Assembly: GCF_902706195.1 (NCBI RefSeq)
Contig: NZ_CACSJO010000005.1
Location: 152,042-216,041 of the forward strand
Length of the DNA: 64,000 nt
Source: Novosphingobium sp. 18050
GTDB lineage: Bacteria > Pseudomonadota > Alphaproteobacteria > Sphingomonadales > Sphingomonadaceae
Direction: 5' to 3'
The translations under genes and the position numbers were made by a program. Under the pieces are notes generated by a model. The model ran no database searches. It was not told the DNA's origin and saw only the letters and a list, made by a program, of their open reading frames with translations. Positions 26,055 through 34,204 of this stretch are shown here, piece after piece (positions within the stretch are counted from its first letter, which is position 1; every line of letters starts with the position of its first letter).

Positions 26055-27068
26055 TCAACGGTAATCGAGCGTCTTGCGCACGGCCGCCGCGATCTTCGCG
26101 GGGCTGGGCAGGTAGGCGCTCTCGAGTTCGCGGGCGAACGGTACGGGCGTGTGCGGCGGCGTCACCATCTCGATCGGCGCCTTGAGGCTGGCGAAAGCCT
26201 TCTGGGCGATGAGCGAGGACAGGTCGGTCGCCAGCGAGCAGCGTGGCGGCGCCTCGTCGACGATCACGGCGCGCCCCGTCACTTCCACCGAGTCGAGGAT
26301 CGCTTCCTCATCCAGCGGCGAGGTTGTGCGGATGTCGATCACGTCGCAGCCGATGCCGTCCTGCGCCAGATCGTCCGCCGCCGTCTCGGCGTAGCGAACC
26401 ATCATGCCGCTGGCGACGATGGTCACGTCCTTGCCGGCGCGCGCAAGGCGCGCGTGGCCGAAGGGGATGCAGAAGTCCGGGTCTTCGTTGACCTCGCCGG
26501 TCAGGCCGTAAAGGAACTTGTGCTCAAGGAAGACCACCGGATCGTCATCGCGGATCGCCTGGCGCATCAACCCGCAGGCGTCTTCGGGCGTGGTCGGCAT
26601 GACCACCTTGATGCCGGGCATGCCGGTGACGAACTGGCTGATCATCTGGCTGTGCTGGGCAGCGGCGTTGTAGCCGGCGCCGCAGGGCATGCGGATCACC
26701 GCCGGGCAGACAGACTTGCCGCCAAACATATAGCGGAACTTGGCGATCTGGTTCCAGAGCTGGTCCATGCTGACGCCGATGAAGTCGGCGAACATGATCT
26801 CTGCGATGGGGCGTTTGCCGGCCAGAGCCAGACCGCCCGCCGCGCCCATGATGGCGCTTTCGCTGATCGGCGTGTCGATCACCCGGTTTGGCCCGAAGGC
26901 GTCGTAGAAGCCGGTCGTGGTCGACCAGATGCCGCCGATGGCCTCAGGCCCGCCGGCAGTGCCCATGCCGCCGACCACGTCTTCGCCCAGAACCACAACC
27001 CGCTCGTCGCGCTGCATTTCCTGGAACATCGTGTTGCGGATGGCGTCGCGATACGTCAATTTTGCCAT
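26055..27068 (-). CDS. 2-oxoacid dehydrogenase E1 beta subunit
   Basis: 337 residues of the transketolase-like beta subunit: VVVLGEDVVGGMGTAGG near the N-terminus, DTPISESAIMGAAGGLALAG, and MPCGAGYNAAAQHSQ with DDPVVFLEHKFLYGL. The last part resembles acetoin or branched-chain dehydrogenase beta subunits. It pairs with the alpha subunit just upstream (17-nt gap) to form the thiamine-diphosphate enzyme that decarboxylates a 2-oxo acid or cleaves a diketone-like substrate. E2 follows after 13 nt. Confidence 0.93.
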   Translation of the reverse strand: MAKLTYRDAIRNTMFQEMQRDERVVVLGEDVVGGMGTAGGPEAIGGIWSTTTGFYDAFGPNRVIDTPISESAIMGAAGGLALAGKRPIAEIMFADFIGVSMDQLWNQIAKFRYMFGGKSVCPAVIRMPCGAGYNAAAQHSQMISQFVTGMPGIKVVMPTTPEDACGLMRQAIRDDDPVVFLEHKFLYGLTGEVNEDPDFCIPFGHARLARAGKDVTIVASGMMVRYAETAADDLAQDGIGCDVIDIRTTSPLDEEAILDSVEVTGRAVIVDEAPPRCSLATDLSSLIAQKAFASLKAPIEMVTPPHTPVPFARELESAYLPSPAKIAAAVRKTLDYR

Positions 27069-27085
27069 TGTTCTCGCTCCTGCCG

Positions 27086-28075
27086 TCAGTAGCTGATGTA
27101 GACGTTGTCGAGGACGTTCTCGGGCTGGGGACGTGCCCCTGCCCGCGCTGCCGTAACGGCATCCTCGATCGCCTGGAGAGCGTCCGCGTCGATCTTGTCG
27201 AGGTCGGCGGCGTCGAGCAGCGCCGCGCCGGTCACGCTGGCGCGGAAGATCTTAAGGCAGTCACGCTCGGCGCGCAGGCGATCGAGTTCGCCCTCGCCGC
27301 GGTAACGCTGCGGATCGCCCTCGAAGTGGCCGAAGAAACGCTCGGTGTCGAATTCGACCGCCGCCGGGCCGTTGCCGGGGGTGCGCACATATTCCAGCAC
27401 TTCGCGAAACGTGTCGTAGACCGCGAAGAAATCGGTGCCGTCCGCGCGCCATACCTTCATGCCGAACGCTTCGGCGCGGCTGGCGATATCCTGCACGGTG
27501 CCGACGGCGTAATCGACGCCAGTGTGCTCGGAATAGTGGTTGTTCTCGAAGACGAAGATGCACGGCGCCTTGGTGACGACCGCAAGGTTCATCGCCTCGA
27601 AGGTGGTGCCCTGATTGCAGGCGCCGTCGCCCGAGAAGGCGAGCGCAATGGCCAGCTTGCCGTTTTCATCCGGGCCGTCGATCTTGTTCGACAGCGCCGC
27701 GCCCACCGCGATCGGAGCGCCCGCGCCGACGATACCGTTGGCGCCGAGCATGCCCTTGTCGATGTCGGCGATGTGCATGGAGCCGCCCTTGCCGTTGCAA
27801 AGGCCGTCCTGGCTGCCCCAGATTTCCTTCATCATCCCGTCCACGTCGCAACCCTTGGCAAGGCAGTGGCCGTGGCCGCGGTGGGTGGAGACGATCTTGT
27901 CGCGCTCGGTCAGGTGTTCGCACACGCCGACGGCAACGGCTTCCTGTCCGCAGTAGAGGTGGGTGAAGCCTGCGATTTCGCCGGTCTGGATCTCCTCATG
28001 GAGCCGTTCCTCGAATTCGCGGATCAGCTTCATCTGCCGATAGGCGCGGGTCAGCGCCTCGCGGTTCAGCTGCAT
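27086..28075 (-). CDS. 2-oxoacid dehydrogenase E1 alpha subunit
   Basis: 329 residues. The thiamine-diphosphate motif begins FSGDGACNQGTTFEAMNLA and ends FENNHY; STHRGHGHCLAKGCD is the loop near the active site, and CGQEAVAVGVCEHL lies upstream. The length and motifs are close to AcoA-type and PDH-type alpha subunits. It starts the E1alpha-E1beta-E2 block. The block sits between acyl-CoA dehydrogenase genes, so its substrate is probably a CoA-pathway 2-oxo acid rather than pyruvate; that is inference. Confidence 0.93.
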   Translation of the reverse strand: MQLNREALTRAYRQMKLIREFEERLHEEIQTGEIAGFTHLYCGQEAVAVGVCEHLTERDKIVSTHRGHGHCLAKGCDVDGMMKEIWGSQDGLCNGKGGSMHIADIDKGMLGANGIVGAGAPIAVGAALSNKIDGPDENGKLAIALAFSGDGACNQGTTFEAMNLAVVTKAPCIFVFENNHYSEHTGVDYAVGTVQDIASRAEAFGMKVWRADGTDFFAVYDTFREVLEYVRTPGNGPAAVEFDTERFFGHFEGDPQRYRGEGELDRLRAERDCLKIFRASVTGAALLDAADLDKIDADALQAIEDAVTAARAGARPQPENVLDNVYISY

Positions 28076-28113
28076 CAGGATTTCCTCTCGTTTGTAATAT
28101 GGATACGCGGGGG

Positions 28114-28188
28114 CTTCGACAGGCTCAGCCTGAGCGGGGTGGAGAGCAGATTGCCTACCCTACTCCGCTCATGCTGAGCTTGTCGAAG
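28114..28188. repeat. Inverted repeat of the CTTCGACAxGCTCAG family
   Basis: CTTCGACAGGCTCAGCCTGA at 28114 and its near-complement ending at 28188 (CCGCTCATGCTGAGCTTGTC begins at 28165) form about 24-bp arms with a 27-nt loop. This dispersed intergenic repeat family is common in sphingomonads. It splits the operon between the acyl-CoA dehydrogenase and E1alpha genes, where it could end, attenuate or stabilise mRNA. Confidence 0.8.
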
Positions 28189-28190
28189 CG

Positions 28191-29399
28191 TCACAGGCCC
28201 AGCACCGATTTGGCGATGATCGTGCTCTGGATTTCGTTGGTCCCGCCAAAGATCGTCCAGGCCCGGCTGTTGAGATAGCGCGCGGAAGCGACTTGCGCTC
28301 CCTTGGAGTGAAGGCCCTGCGGCGCATTGTCACCGTATAGCGGACGCGCGGTTTCCAGCTGGAGACCGGCGGGGCCGTAAAGGTCCACGGCCAGCAGATC
28401 GATGTCCTGTCGCAGGTTGGAGGCGAGCAGCTTGGTCAGCGAGGTCTGCGGGCCGGGCTTGCGGCCCTTGGCGATCTCGGAAATGATCTTCAGTTCGATC
28501 ATTTCGAGCGCGTTGACCGAAAGCCGCGCCTTGGCGACACGGCGCCGCCAGTCGGTCTGGTCGGACAGCGCGCCGCCCTTCCCGTCGCTTTCCAGCTTCG
28601 CAGCGGCCTCGATCTGGTCGAGATCGTAGCCCAGCTTGGGGGCGTGGCACGATCCGCCGCGCTCGTTTTCGAGGAGGAACTTGGCGATGGTCCAGCCCTG
28701 CCCCTCGCCGCCGACGAGGTTTTCGGCCGGGACGATCACGTCCTCGAGGAACACCTGGTTGACCTCATGGTCGCCGGCATTGGTCAGGATCGGGCGCACC
28801 GAAACGCCGGGGCTGTCGAGGTCGATCAGCAGGAACGAGATGCCCGCCTGCTTCTTCACCTCGGTATTGGTGCGGACCAGCGTGAACATGCGGTTGGCAT
28901 GGTGGGCGTGGGTGGTCCAGATCTTGGAGCCGGTGACGCGGTAGTGATCGCCTTCCAGTACCGCGCGGGTCTTCAGGCTGGCAAGGTCGGAGCCTGCGCC
29001 CGGCTCGGAGAAGCCCTGGCACCAGTAGTCTTCGCCAGAGAGAATGCGCGGCAGGACCTGCGCCTTTTGTGCATCGGTGCCGAAGTTGTAGACCACCGGA
29101 GCGAGCAGCTTGAGGCCCAGGACGGTAAGGTTGGGCGCGCCGGCGGCGGCGCACTCCTTCTCGAACAGGTAGCGCTGCAGCGGGGTCCAGCCGGTGCCGC
29201 CGTGTTCGGCAGGCCACTGGTAGCCCAGCCAGCCTTTCTTGTTGAGCACGCCGTTCCAGACTTGCCCGATCTCCGGCTCGACGAAAACGGATGGGGTCGC
29301 CGCCGCGCCGGCCTTCACGTCGGCAGGCAGATGATCGCGCAGGAAGGTGCGGACCTCGTCGCGGAAAGCGGCGTCTTGCGGGGAAAGTTCGATATCCAT
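28191..29399 (-). CDS. Acyl-CoA dehydrogenase
   Basis: 402 residues. Typical motifs include GTGWTPLQRYLFEKECAAAG, the middle-domain WCQGFSEPGAGSDLASL, the substrate-domain VFLEDVIVPAENLVGGEG and C-terminal IFGGTNEIQSTIIAKSVLGL. It should desaturate an acyl-CoA at C2-C3 with FAD. The TIFGGTNEIQ ending marks the group found in steroid and branched or cyclic acid pathways as well as fatty-acid pathways. Its ATG overlaps the stop of the thiolase-like gene (TGATG), so translation is coupled. Confidence 0.92.
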   Translation of the reverse strand: MDIELSPQDAAFRDEVRTFLRDHLPADVKAGAAATPSVFVEPEIGQVWNGVLNKKGWLGYQWPAEHGGTGWTPLQRYLFEKECAAAGAPNLTVLGLKLLAPVVYNFGTDAQKAQVLPRILSGEDYWCQGFSEPGAGSDLASLKTRAVLEGDHYRVTGSKIWTTHAHHANRMFTLVRTNTEVKKQAGISFLLIDLDSPGVSVRPILTNAGDHEVNQVFLEDVIVPAENLVGGEGQGWTIAKFLLENERGGSCHAPKLGYDLDQIEAAAKLESDGKGGALSDQTDWRRRVAKARLSVNALEMIELKIISEIAKGRKPGPQTSLTKLLASNLRQDIDLLAVDLYGPAGLQLETARPLYGDNAPQGLHSKGAQVASARYLNSRAWTIFGGTNEIQSTIIAKSVLGL

Positions 29400-30562
29400 C
29401 AGCGTTCCAGAATGGTGACGGCGGAGACGCCCGGCGCGCCGTAGACGTGACTGTAAGCCGTCTTCGGCGAGTTCGGGACCTGACGGCCACCGCCGTCGCC
29501 CCGCAATTGCACTACGTTTTCAAAGACCTGGCGCAGACCCGATGCGCCGATCGGCTCACCACAGGCGAGGCAGCCGCCATCGGTATTGACCGGCAGCGCG
29601 CCGCCGATCTCGGTATGGCCCTCGGCCAGCCACTTCTCCTGCTCGCCATCGGCGCAGAAGCCGTTTTCGGCCATATGCATGATCTCGGCGCCGGCCTCGG
29701 TGTCCTGAAGCTGGGCGACGTCGATGTCGCCCGGGCCGATACCGGCAAGGCGGAAGGCGTCGGCCGAGGCGATGCGCGAGGCCGTGCCGCGCGGGCGGGT
29801 ATCGTCCGCCACCACGTCGACCGAAGGCGCGAAGACTTCGAAACTGCTGGGCGGGCGGGTGCGCATGGTCGCAGCCTTGAGGCGGATCAGCGGCTTGCCC
29901 AGTTCGCGCGCCTTCTTCTCGCTGGCGAGGATCAGCGCAACGCCGCCCTCTGCGGGCGAGCAGAACATGTACTTGGTATAGGGATCGCTGACCAAGGGCG
30001 CGGCAAGGATGTCCTCCAGCGCGACCGGCTGGCGGCGCCATGCATGGGGCGCGTGGACGGCGTTACGAAACGCCTTTTCCGCCACCCGGCCCAGCGTCTC
30101 CTGCGAGATCCCGAACATGCTCATGTAGCGCATGATCTTGGCCGCGAAGAACTGCGTGGTGACCATTTGGCCCATCTCGCCGTACCAGTCGGGCAGGTTG
30201 TATTCAGCTGGCAACGCATTGAAGGCGCCGCGCGGATGCTTGTCGAAGCCGACCGCGAGGCCGATGTCGAACTCGCCCGACTTGATCGCCATCTGCGCGG
30301 AAAACAGCGCCGACCCGCCCGCCGCGCAGCCGTTGCGCACGTTGATGAACTGCATCCCGGTCAGGCCGAGGCGGTCGACCATGGTGTCGGGATTACCCGC
30401 CGCGTCAGAACTGCCATAGGCAAACTGGACCTGCGGCCAATCCACCCCGGCGTCGACTAGGGCCTGACGCACGGCGAAGACGCCCTGATCCACGCCGGAC
30501 AGGCCATCGGTGCGCCCGAACGGGTGGATGCCGATGCCGACGATGCACACGTCACCGCTCAT
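29399..30562 (-). CDS. Thiolase-fold protein (SCP-x/Ltp-like)
   Basis: 387 residues. The nucleophile loop reads NVRNGCAAGGSALFSAQMA, but the second catalytic motif, GHPxG in true thiolases, reads CGEPIGASG, and the C-terminal CxG motif is absent (YGAPGVSAVTILER). These changes mark the nondegradative SCP-x/Ltp group, which includes steroid side-chain retro-aldolases that work with a DUF35 partner. A DUF35 gene lies directly upstream with a 4-nt overlap (ATGA), so an aldolase or special thiolase formed from both proteins is likely. The reaction is not proven. Confidence 0.85.
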   Translation of the reverse strand: MSGDVCIVGIGIHPFGRTDGLSGVDQGVFAVRQALVDAGVDWPQVQFAYGSSDAAGNPDTMVDRLGLTGMQFINVRNGCAAGGSALFSAQMAIKSGEFDIGLAVGFDKHPRGAFNALPAEYNLPDWYGEMGQMVTTQFFAAKIMRYMSMFGISQETLGRVAEKAFRNAVHAPHAWRRQPVALEDILAAPLVSDPYTKYMFCSPAEGGVALILASEKKARELGKPLIRLKAATMRTRPPSSFEVFAPSVDVVADDTRPRGTASRIASADAFRLAGIGPGDIDVAQLQDTEAGAEIMHMAENGFCADGEQEKWLAEGHTEIGGALPVNTDGGCLACGEPIGASGLRQVFENVVQLRGDGGGRQVPNSPKTAYSHVYGAPGVSAVTILER

Positions 30563-30954
30563 GCTGCGTCTCCATGGGGCTGGAATGCGGGGATGAAGAC
30601 GCTGTCTGCATCCTCGGGGTTCAGCGGCGCGGGTGCGAAACGCACCGCCATGCCGATCTTCACGTCCTCGAAGGCAACGCCGTAAAGCGGCGCCTCGACG
30701 ATGACCTCGCCGGGCAGCTCGACATAGGCGACCACCCAGGGCGCGAAAGCCTCAGGCCCCGCGTAAGGCGGCGTCTTGGGGCGATAACGCTGCACGGTGT
30801 AGGACCACAGCGATCCCTCCCGCGAAAGGGGCACGGGTTCATATGTCGTGGCGGATGGGCACGGGAAGACGATGCGGCCGGTTTCCCGGTCCTTGCCACC
30901 AATCAGGCGCGGCTCGGCCTCGTCCGTGAACAGCCCTGTTGCAATCGCGCGCAT
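30559..30954 (-). CDS. DUF35 OB-fold protein, partner of the thiolase-like enzyme
   Basis: 131 residues from the ATG at 30954 (MRAIATGLF), which has GGGAG just upstream; the ATG at 30972 does not. DUF35 proteins have an N-terminal zinc ribbon and a C-terminal OB fold. Here the ribbon segment (LIGGKDRETGRIVFPCPS) has lost the paired Cys ligands and keeps only one Cys, while the OB part (LWSYTVQRYRPKTPPYAGPEA..., VAYVELPGE) is intact. DUF35 partners bind the CoA end of substrates for thiolases and aldolases. It is the first gene of the minus-strand operon. Confidence 0.85.
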   Translation of the reverse strand: MRAIATGLFTDEAEPRLIGGKDRETGRIVFPCPSATTYEPVPLSREGSLWSYTVQRYRPKTPPYAGPEAFAPWVVAYVELPGEVIVEAPLYGVAFEDVKIGMAVRFAPAPLNPEDADSVFIPAFQPHGDAA

Positions 30955-31047
30955 CTTGCTCCCGCTTCCCATACAAACTTGGCCGGTATTGATATCCGGT
31001 CATGAGAACGGTTTAAGCCTGCCTGCCCCGGCATTGTGACTCACCAA

Positions 31048-31057
31048 AACGCTAGGG
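31048..31057 (+). promoter_or_regulatory. AAACGCTAGG motif upstream of the GMC gene
   Basis: The same 10-mer occurs 58 nt upstream of the SnoaL-like gene (63051-63060). Here it lies 71 nt upstream of the GMC start. It could be a shared operator or core promoter element. The 30955-31127 spacer also has a CCGG-N9-CCGG dyad at about 30985-31003. Confidence 0.35.
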
Positions 31058-31127
31058 TAGTCATTGCGCTAGTTCGTGCGACCCGGGGTATGTTCGGGAA
31101 AACCCGGCGCAGCGGGAGACGAGCAAC

Positions 31128-32756
31128 ATGGCCAGGCAGTGGGACTATATCATCGTAGGGGCCGGTTCGGCTGGATGCGTCATGGCCGAACGCCTGAGCG
31201 CGGACGGCAAGGCGCAGGTCCTCGTGCTGGAAGCCGGCGGCGAGAACGACAGCTTCTGGGTGACCCTGCCCAAGGGTGTCGCCAAGCTGGTGAAGAAGCC
31301 TGAACACATGTGGGCCTACGCCGTCTCCCAGCCGCGCGATCCGGGCAGCAATTCGCCCGGAGGCGAAGTCTGGATACGCGGCAAGGGCCTTGGCGGTTCG
31401 TCCTCGATCAACGGCATGATCTGGAGCCGGGGCGAAAAAGCCGACTACGACGCATGGGAAAACGAAGCCGGTGCCACCGGCTGGAACGGTGCCAGCATGA
31501 CCGAGGCCTTCCTCGAACTGGAAGACCACGCCGCCGGACCATCGTCGATGCGCGGCAGCGGAGGCCTCGTGCGCGTCGATCCGGCCTGCTTCAAGTACCC
31601 CCTGGCCGAGCGCATGATCGAGGCCGGTGAAGCGATGGGCCTTGCCCGCGTCGACGATCTCAACGGGACGCCGGGACCGCGCGTGGGCTACTACAGCCAC
31701 AATATCCGCGGCGGTAAGCGCGATTCGTCCGCCCGCACCTACCTCGCAGCGGCGCGGGGGCGGCCCAACGTCACGGTGCTGACCGGCGTGATGGCCCAGC
31801 GAATCGTCTTCGAGGGCACCCGGGCCGTCGGCCTCGACGTTACCGTGAACGGCCGCCGCCAGCGTTTCGACTGTGCGGGCGAGATCGTGGTGAGCGCGGG
31901 CGCCATGGAAAGCCCGTTGCTGCTGCAGCGCTCAGGGATAGGCGACGCGGACCGGCTGGCGGCAGCGGGCATTCCCCTCGTCGCCCATTCGCCGGACGTC
32001 GGCGAGAAGATGATCGAACACCTCTCGATCTCGATGCCGTTCCGGCTGGATCGCGGCAAGGGTACGAACAAGAGCTTCTTCGGCATCGGTGCCGCATTGG
32101 CGATGCTGCGCTATCTCCTGCGCCATGACGGCGTACTCGCCACCGGCCCGTTCGAGATCGGCGCGTTCTGCAACGTCGCCCACCCGGACGGGCGCACCGA
32201 CGCGCAGTTCTACCTCGGCGGCTATACCTTCAAGGTCGGCGACGACAAGGACCCGGTCCCGCTCGACAAGATCGACCCAAAGCCCGGCGTCACCATCTAC
32301 GGCCAGCTCCTGCGCCTTACCAGCGAGAGCAGCGTGCGGGCGACCGGCCCGTCAGCAGACGACCTGCCCGACATCCACCACAATTTCCTTACGACGGAGC
32401 ACGACAAGGCCTCGGCCATCGCCATGGTCCGCCGGATGCGCGCCTATATGCGCGCGGGCCCATTGGGTCGGATGATCGGCGCCGAACTGGTGCCCGGCGC
32501 GCAGGTCGAGAGCGACGAAGACGTGCTGGCGATGTTCCGCAACCTGTCGAGCTGCGGCCTCCACGCCATCCGCTCGTGCCGCATGGGCGCGGATGCGGAC
32601 GCCGTGGTCGATGCGCGCCTGCGGGTGAACGGAGTACAAGGCGTGCGCGTGGCGGACTGCTCGATCATGCCCTGGCACGTGACCGGCAATACCAATGCGC
32701 CGGCCATGGCGGTGGGCCTGCGCGGCGCGAAACTGATGCTGGAAGACAGGGGCTGA
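31128..32756 (+). CDS. GMC-family oxidoreductase
   Basis: 542 residues. The FAD-binding fold opens YIIVGAGSAGCVMAERLS, then RGKGLGGSSSINGMIWSRG (GMC signature 1) and SAGAMESPLLLQRSGIG (signature 2). The catalytic His is in MPWHVTGNTNAPAMAVGLRG at the C-terminus. GMC enzymes oxidise alcohols with FAD; choline dehydrogenase-type members use a quinone or electron carrier. The substrate is unknown, possibly an alcohol intermediate of the island's pathway. It is divergent from the DUF35 operon. Confidence 0.93.
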   Translation: MARQWDYIIVGAGSAGCVMAERLSADGKAQVLVLEAGGENDSFWVTLPKGVAKLVKKPEHMWAYAVSQPRDPGSNSPGGEVWIRGKGLGGSSSINGMIWSRGEKADYDAWENEAGATGWNGASMTEAFLELEDHAAGPSSMRGSGGLVRVDPACFKYPLAERMIEAGEAMGLARVDDLNGTPGPRVGYYSHNIRGGKRDSSARTYLAAARGRPNVTVLTGVMAQRIVFEGTRAVGLDVTVNGRRQRFDCAGEIVVSAGAMESPLLLQRSGIGDADRLAAAGIPLVAHSPDVGEKMIEHLSISMPFRLDRGKGTNKSFFGIGAALAMLRYLLRHDGVLATGPFEIGAFCNVAHPDGRTDAQFYLGGYTFKVGDDKDPVPLDKIDPKPGVTIYGQLLRLTSESSVRATGPSADDLPDIHHNFLTTEHDKASAIAMVRRMRAYMRAGPLGRMIGAELVPGAQVESDEDVLAMFRNLSSCGLHAIRSCRMGADADAVVDARLRVNGVQGVRVADCSIMPWHVTGNTNAPAMAVGLRGAKLMLEDRG

Positions 32757-32776
32757 TCCTCCCTGCAAGGGGAGGA
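32757..32776. terminator. Short hairpin between convergent GMC and GNAT genes
   Basis: TCCTCCC and GGGAGGA pair with a 6-nt loop between convergent stops at 32756 and 32785. It probably acts in both directions. Confidence 0.45.
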
Positions 32777-32784
32777 ACGCGACG

Positions 32785-33261
32785 TCAAAGCGTCAGCACC
32801 ATGAACTGGTTGTGCTCGCTGGCATCGTAATCCGCGAAAGGCCCGCACGAAACGAACCCCGAGCGGCGGTAAAGCGCGATCGCCGGGGCGTGGAGATCGG
32901 CCGTGCCGGTCTCCAGATGAAGCGCCTCGTATCCGCGCGCCCTTGCCTCGGTAACGATATGCCCCAGCAGCGCACGGCCGACACCCGTTCCCCGTGCCGA
33001 GGGCGCCGCGCGCATCGACTTCACTTCGCCCCGGCCCGCCTCAAGCTGTTTGAGCGCACCGAAACCGGCTAGGTCACCGTCCCGCCATGCCGTCCAGAAG
33101 GTGACGTCGGGTGAAGACAACCCGCTCGCGTCGAGGGCAAAGGCATGCTCCCCCATGACGCTGCGCAGTTCGCGAAGGTGATGGGCGAGAAGGTCGGACA
33201 CATGGGATGCCGCCGGATCGTCCAGCCTGATTTCCAACTCGTGATCCTTCAGGATTTGCAT
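32785..33261 (-). CDS. GNAT-family N-acetyltransferase, downstream of luxR
   Basis: 158 residues. The acetyl-CoA site is clear: RAAPSARGTGVGRALLGHIVTEA with R-x-x-G-x-G, followed by ALHLETGTADLHAPAIALYRRSGF, the usual GNAT end. It belongs to the general small-molecule GNATs, not LuxI: the conserved Arg/Phe/Trp/Asp pattern of acyl-homoserine-lactone synthases is not seen. It begins 18 nt after the luxR gene, so it is probably co-transcribed. The substrate is unknown. Confidence 0.88.
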   Translation of the reverse strand: MQILKDHELEIRLDDPAASHVSDLLAHHLRELRSVMGEHAFALDASGLSSPDVTFWTAWRDGDLAGFGALKQLEAGRGEVKSMRAAPSARGTGVGRALLGHIVTEARARGYEALHLETGTADLHAPAIALYRRSGFVSCGPFADYDASEHNQFMVLTL

Positions 33262-33279
33262 GATGCGCTGAAGGCCCCC

Positions 33280-34053
33280 TCAGGTCTGGAGCGAGATATA
33301 GCCCAGCTGCGCCGCTTTGAAGACAGTCTGGCTGCGGTTCACGGCATTGAGCTTGGTGGCCGCATTGTGGATGTGGAAACGCACCGTCGCGCGGCTGCGC
33401 GACATGATCATGCTGATTTCCAGATCGGTCTTGCCGATCGCCGCCCAGCGCAGGCACTCGACCTCGCGCTTGGACAGACGGGACTCGGGCGGCAGCGCCT
33501 GCGTCGAACCCATGACCTGCACATAAGTCGCGATGAACGTGCGCGCATAAAGCCCGAGCGCGTCCGAGAGCAGGTCGAATTCCTCGGTCAGGTCGGTCTT
33601 GCTCTTGTCGAGCGGATTGAAGCTGACCGCGCCGATCTGGCCGAACGGCAGGTGCACCGGCACCCCGATGGCAGCGCGGGTCATGGCGCGCTGTTCGAAG
33701 TTGCCGATTTCGATCGAGGCCAGGTAAGCGTTTGGTTCACGCGTACGGAAACCCTCGGCATTGGCCCAGAACGGCAGGCTTTCGAAGCGGCAGGCAGTGG
33801 TCAGCGGGGAATCGAGAGCGATGCGCGAATTGCGCCACCACACCCGGTCCTCGTCGCCCCAGCCGAAGACCTCGGTCGCCAGCATCTTTCCTTCGGCATC
33901 GACCGGCGTGCGCTTGTCGGCGATATCGTGAGCGGGGGCCGCGCGCATGCCGTTGTCCATGGCGATGCGGTGCAGCGCCTCGGCGGCGGAACGGATGCCT
34001 TCGGGCGACTTGACCCTGACGGCGTCGATGTTTTCCTGTGACAAAAGTGGCAT
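33280..34053 (-). CDS. LuxR-family regulator with autoinducer-binding domain (solo)
   Basis: 257 residues. The N-terminal autoinducer-binding domain (about 1-170) keeps several ligand-pocket positions: Asp and Pro in ALDSPL, Trp in LPFWAN and Gly in FGQIGAVSF. The C-terminal HTH (about 190-250) has LSKREVECLRWAAIGKTDLE with the conserved Glu, Leu and Gly, and IMSRSRATVRFHIHNAATKL. Such proteins sense acyl-homoserine lactones or related molecules and bind lux-box DNA. No LuxI synthase is in the window, so it is a solo here. A lux-box-like site lies at 50697-50716. It is co-transcribed with a GNAT gene. Confidence 0.9.
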   Translation of the reverse strand: MPLLSQENIDAVRVKSPEGIRSAAEALHRIAMDNGMRAAPAHDIADKRTPVDAEGKMLATEVFGWGDEDRVWWRNSRIALDSPLTTACRFESLPFWANAEGFRTREPNAYLASIEIGNFEQRAMTRAAIGVPVHLPFGQIGAVSFNPLDKSKTDLTEEFDLLSDALGLYARTFIATYVQVMGSTQALPPESRLSKREVECLRWAAIGKTDLEISMIMSRSRATVRFHIHNAATKLNAVNRSQTVFKAAQLGYISLQT

Positions 34054-34204
34054 TTTGGTCCTCTCGCCTTCTTCTTAGCCCGGCGATTCTGGCGGCACAA
34101 TCGCTTGAAACGCAGGATTAGCGCGTTTTTATGACTAGCCTTTTGCGCAGCGGTAACGCGTGCCCGCTTGGTGGTAGACCCGGCCATATAACCGGGAGTG
34201 GAAT

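Noticed and set aside
32785..33261. GNAT gene as a LuxI-type signal synthase
   Set aside because: It has the standard acetyl-CoA loop (R-x-x-G-x-G) and lacks the LuxI residues, so it is an ordinary GNAT.
34108..34128. AAACGC-N9-GCGTTT as a strong operator
   Set aside because: Only 6-bp arms and a long spacer; possible, but too weak to list beside the better dyads.
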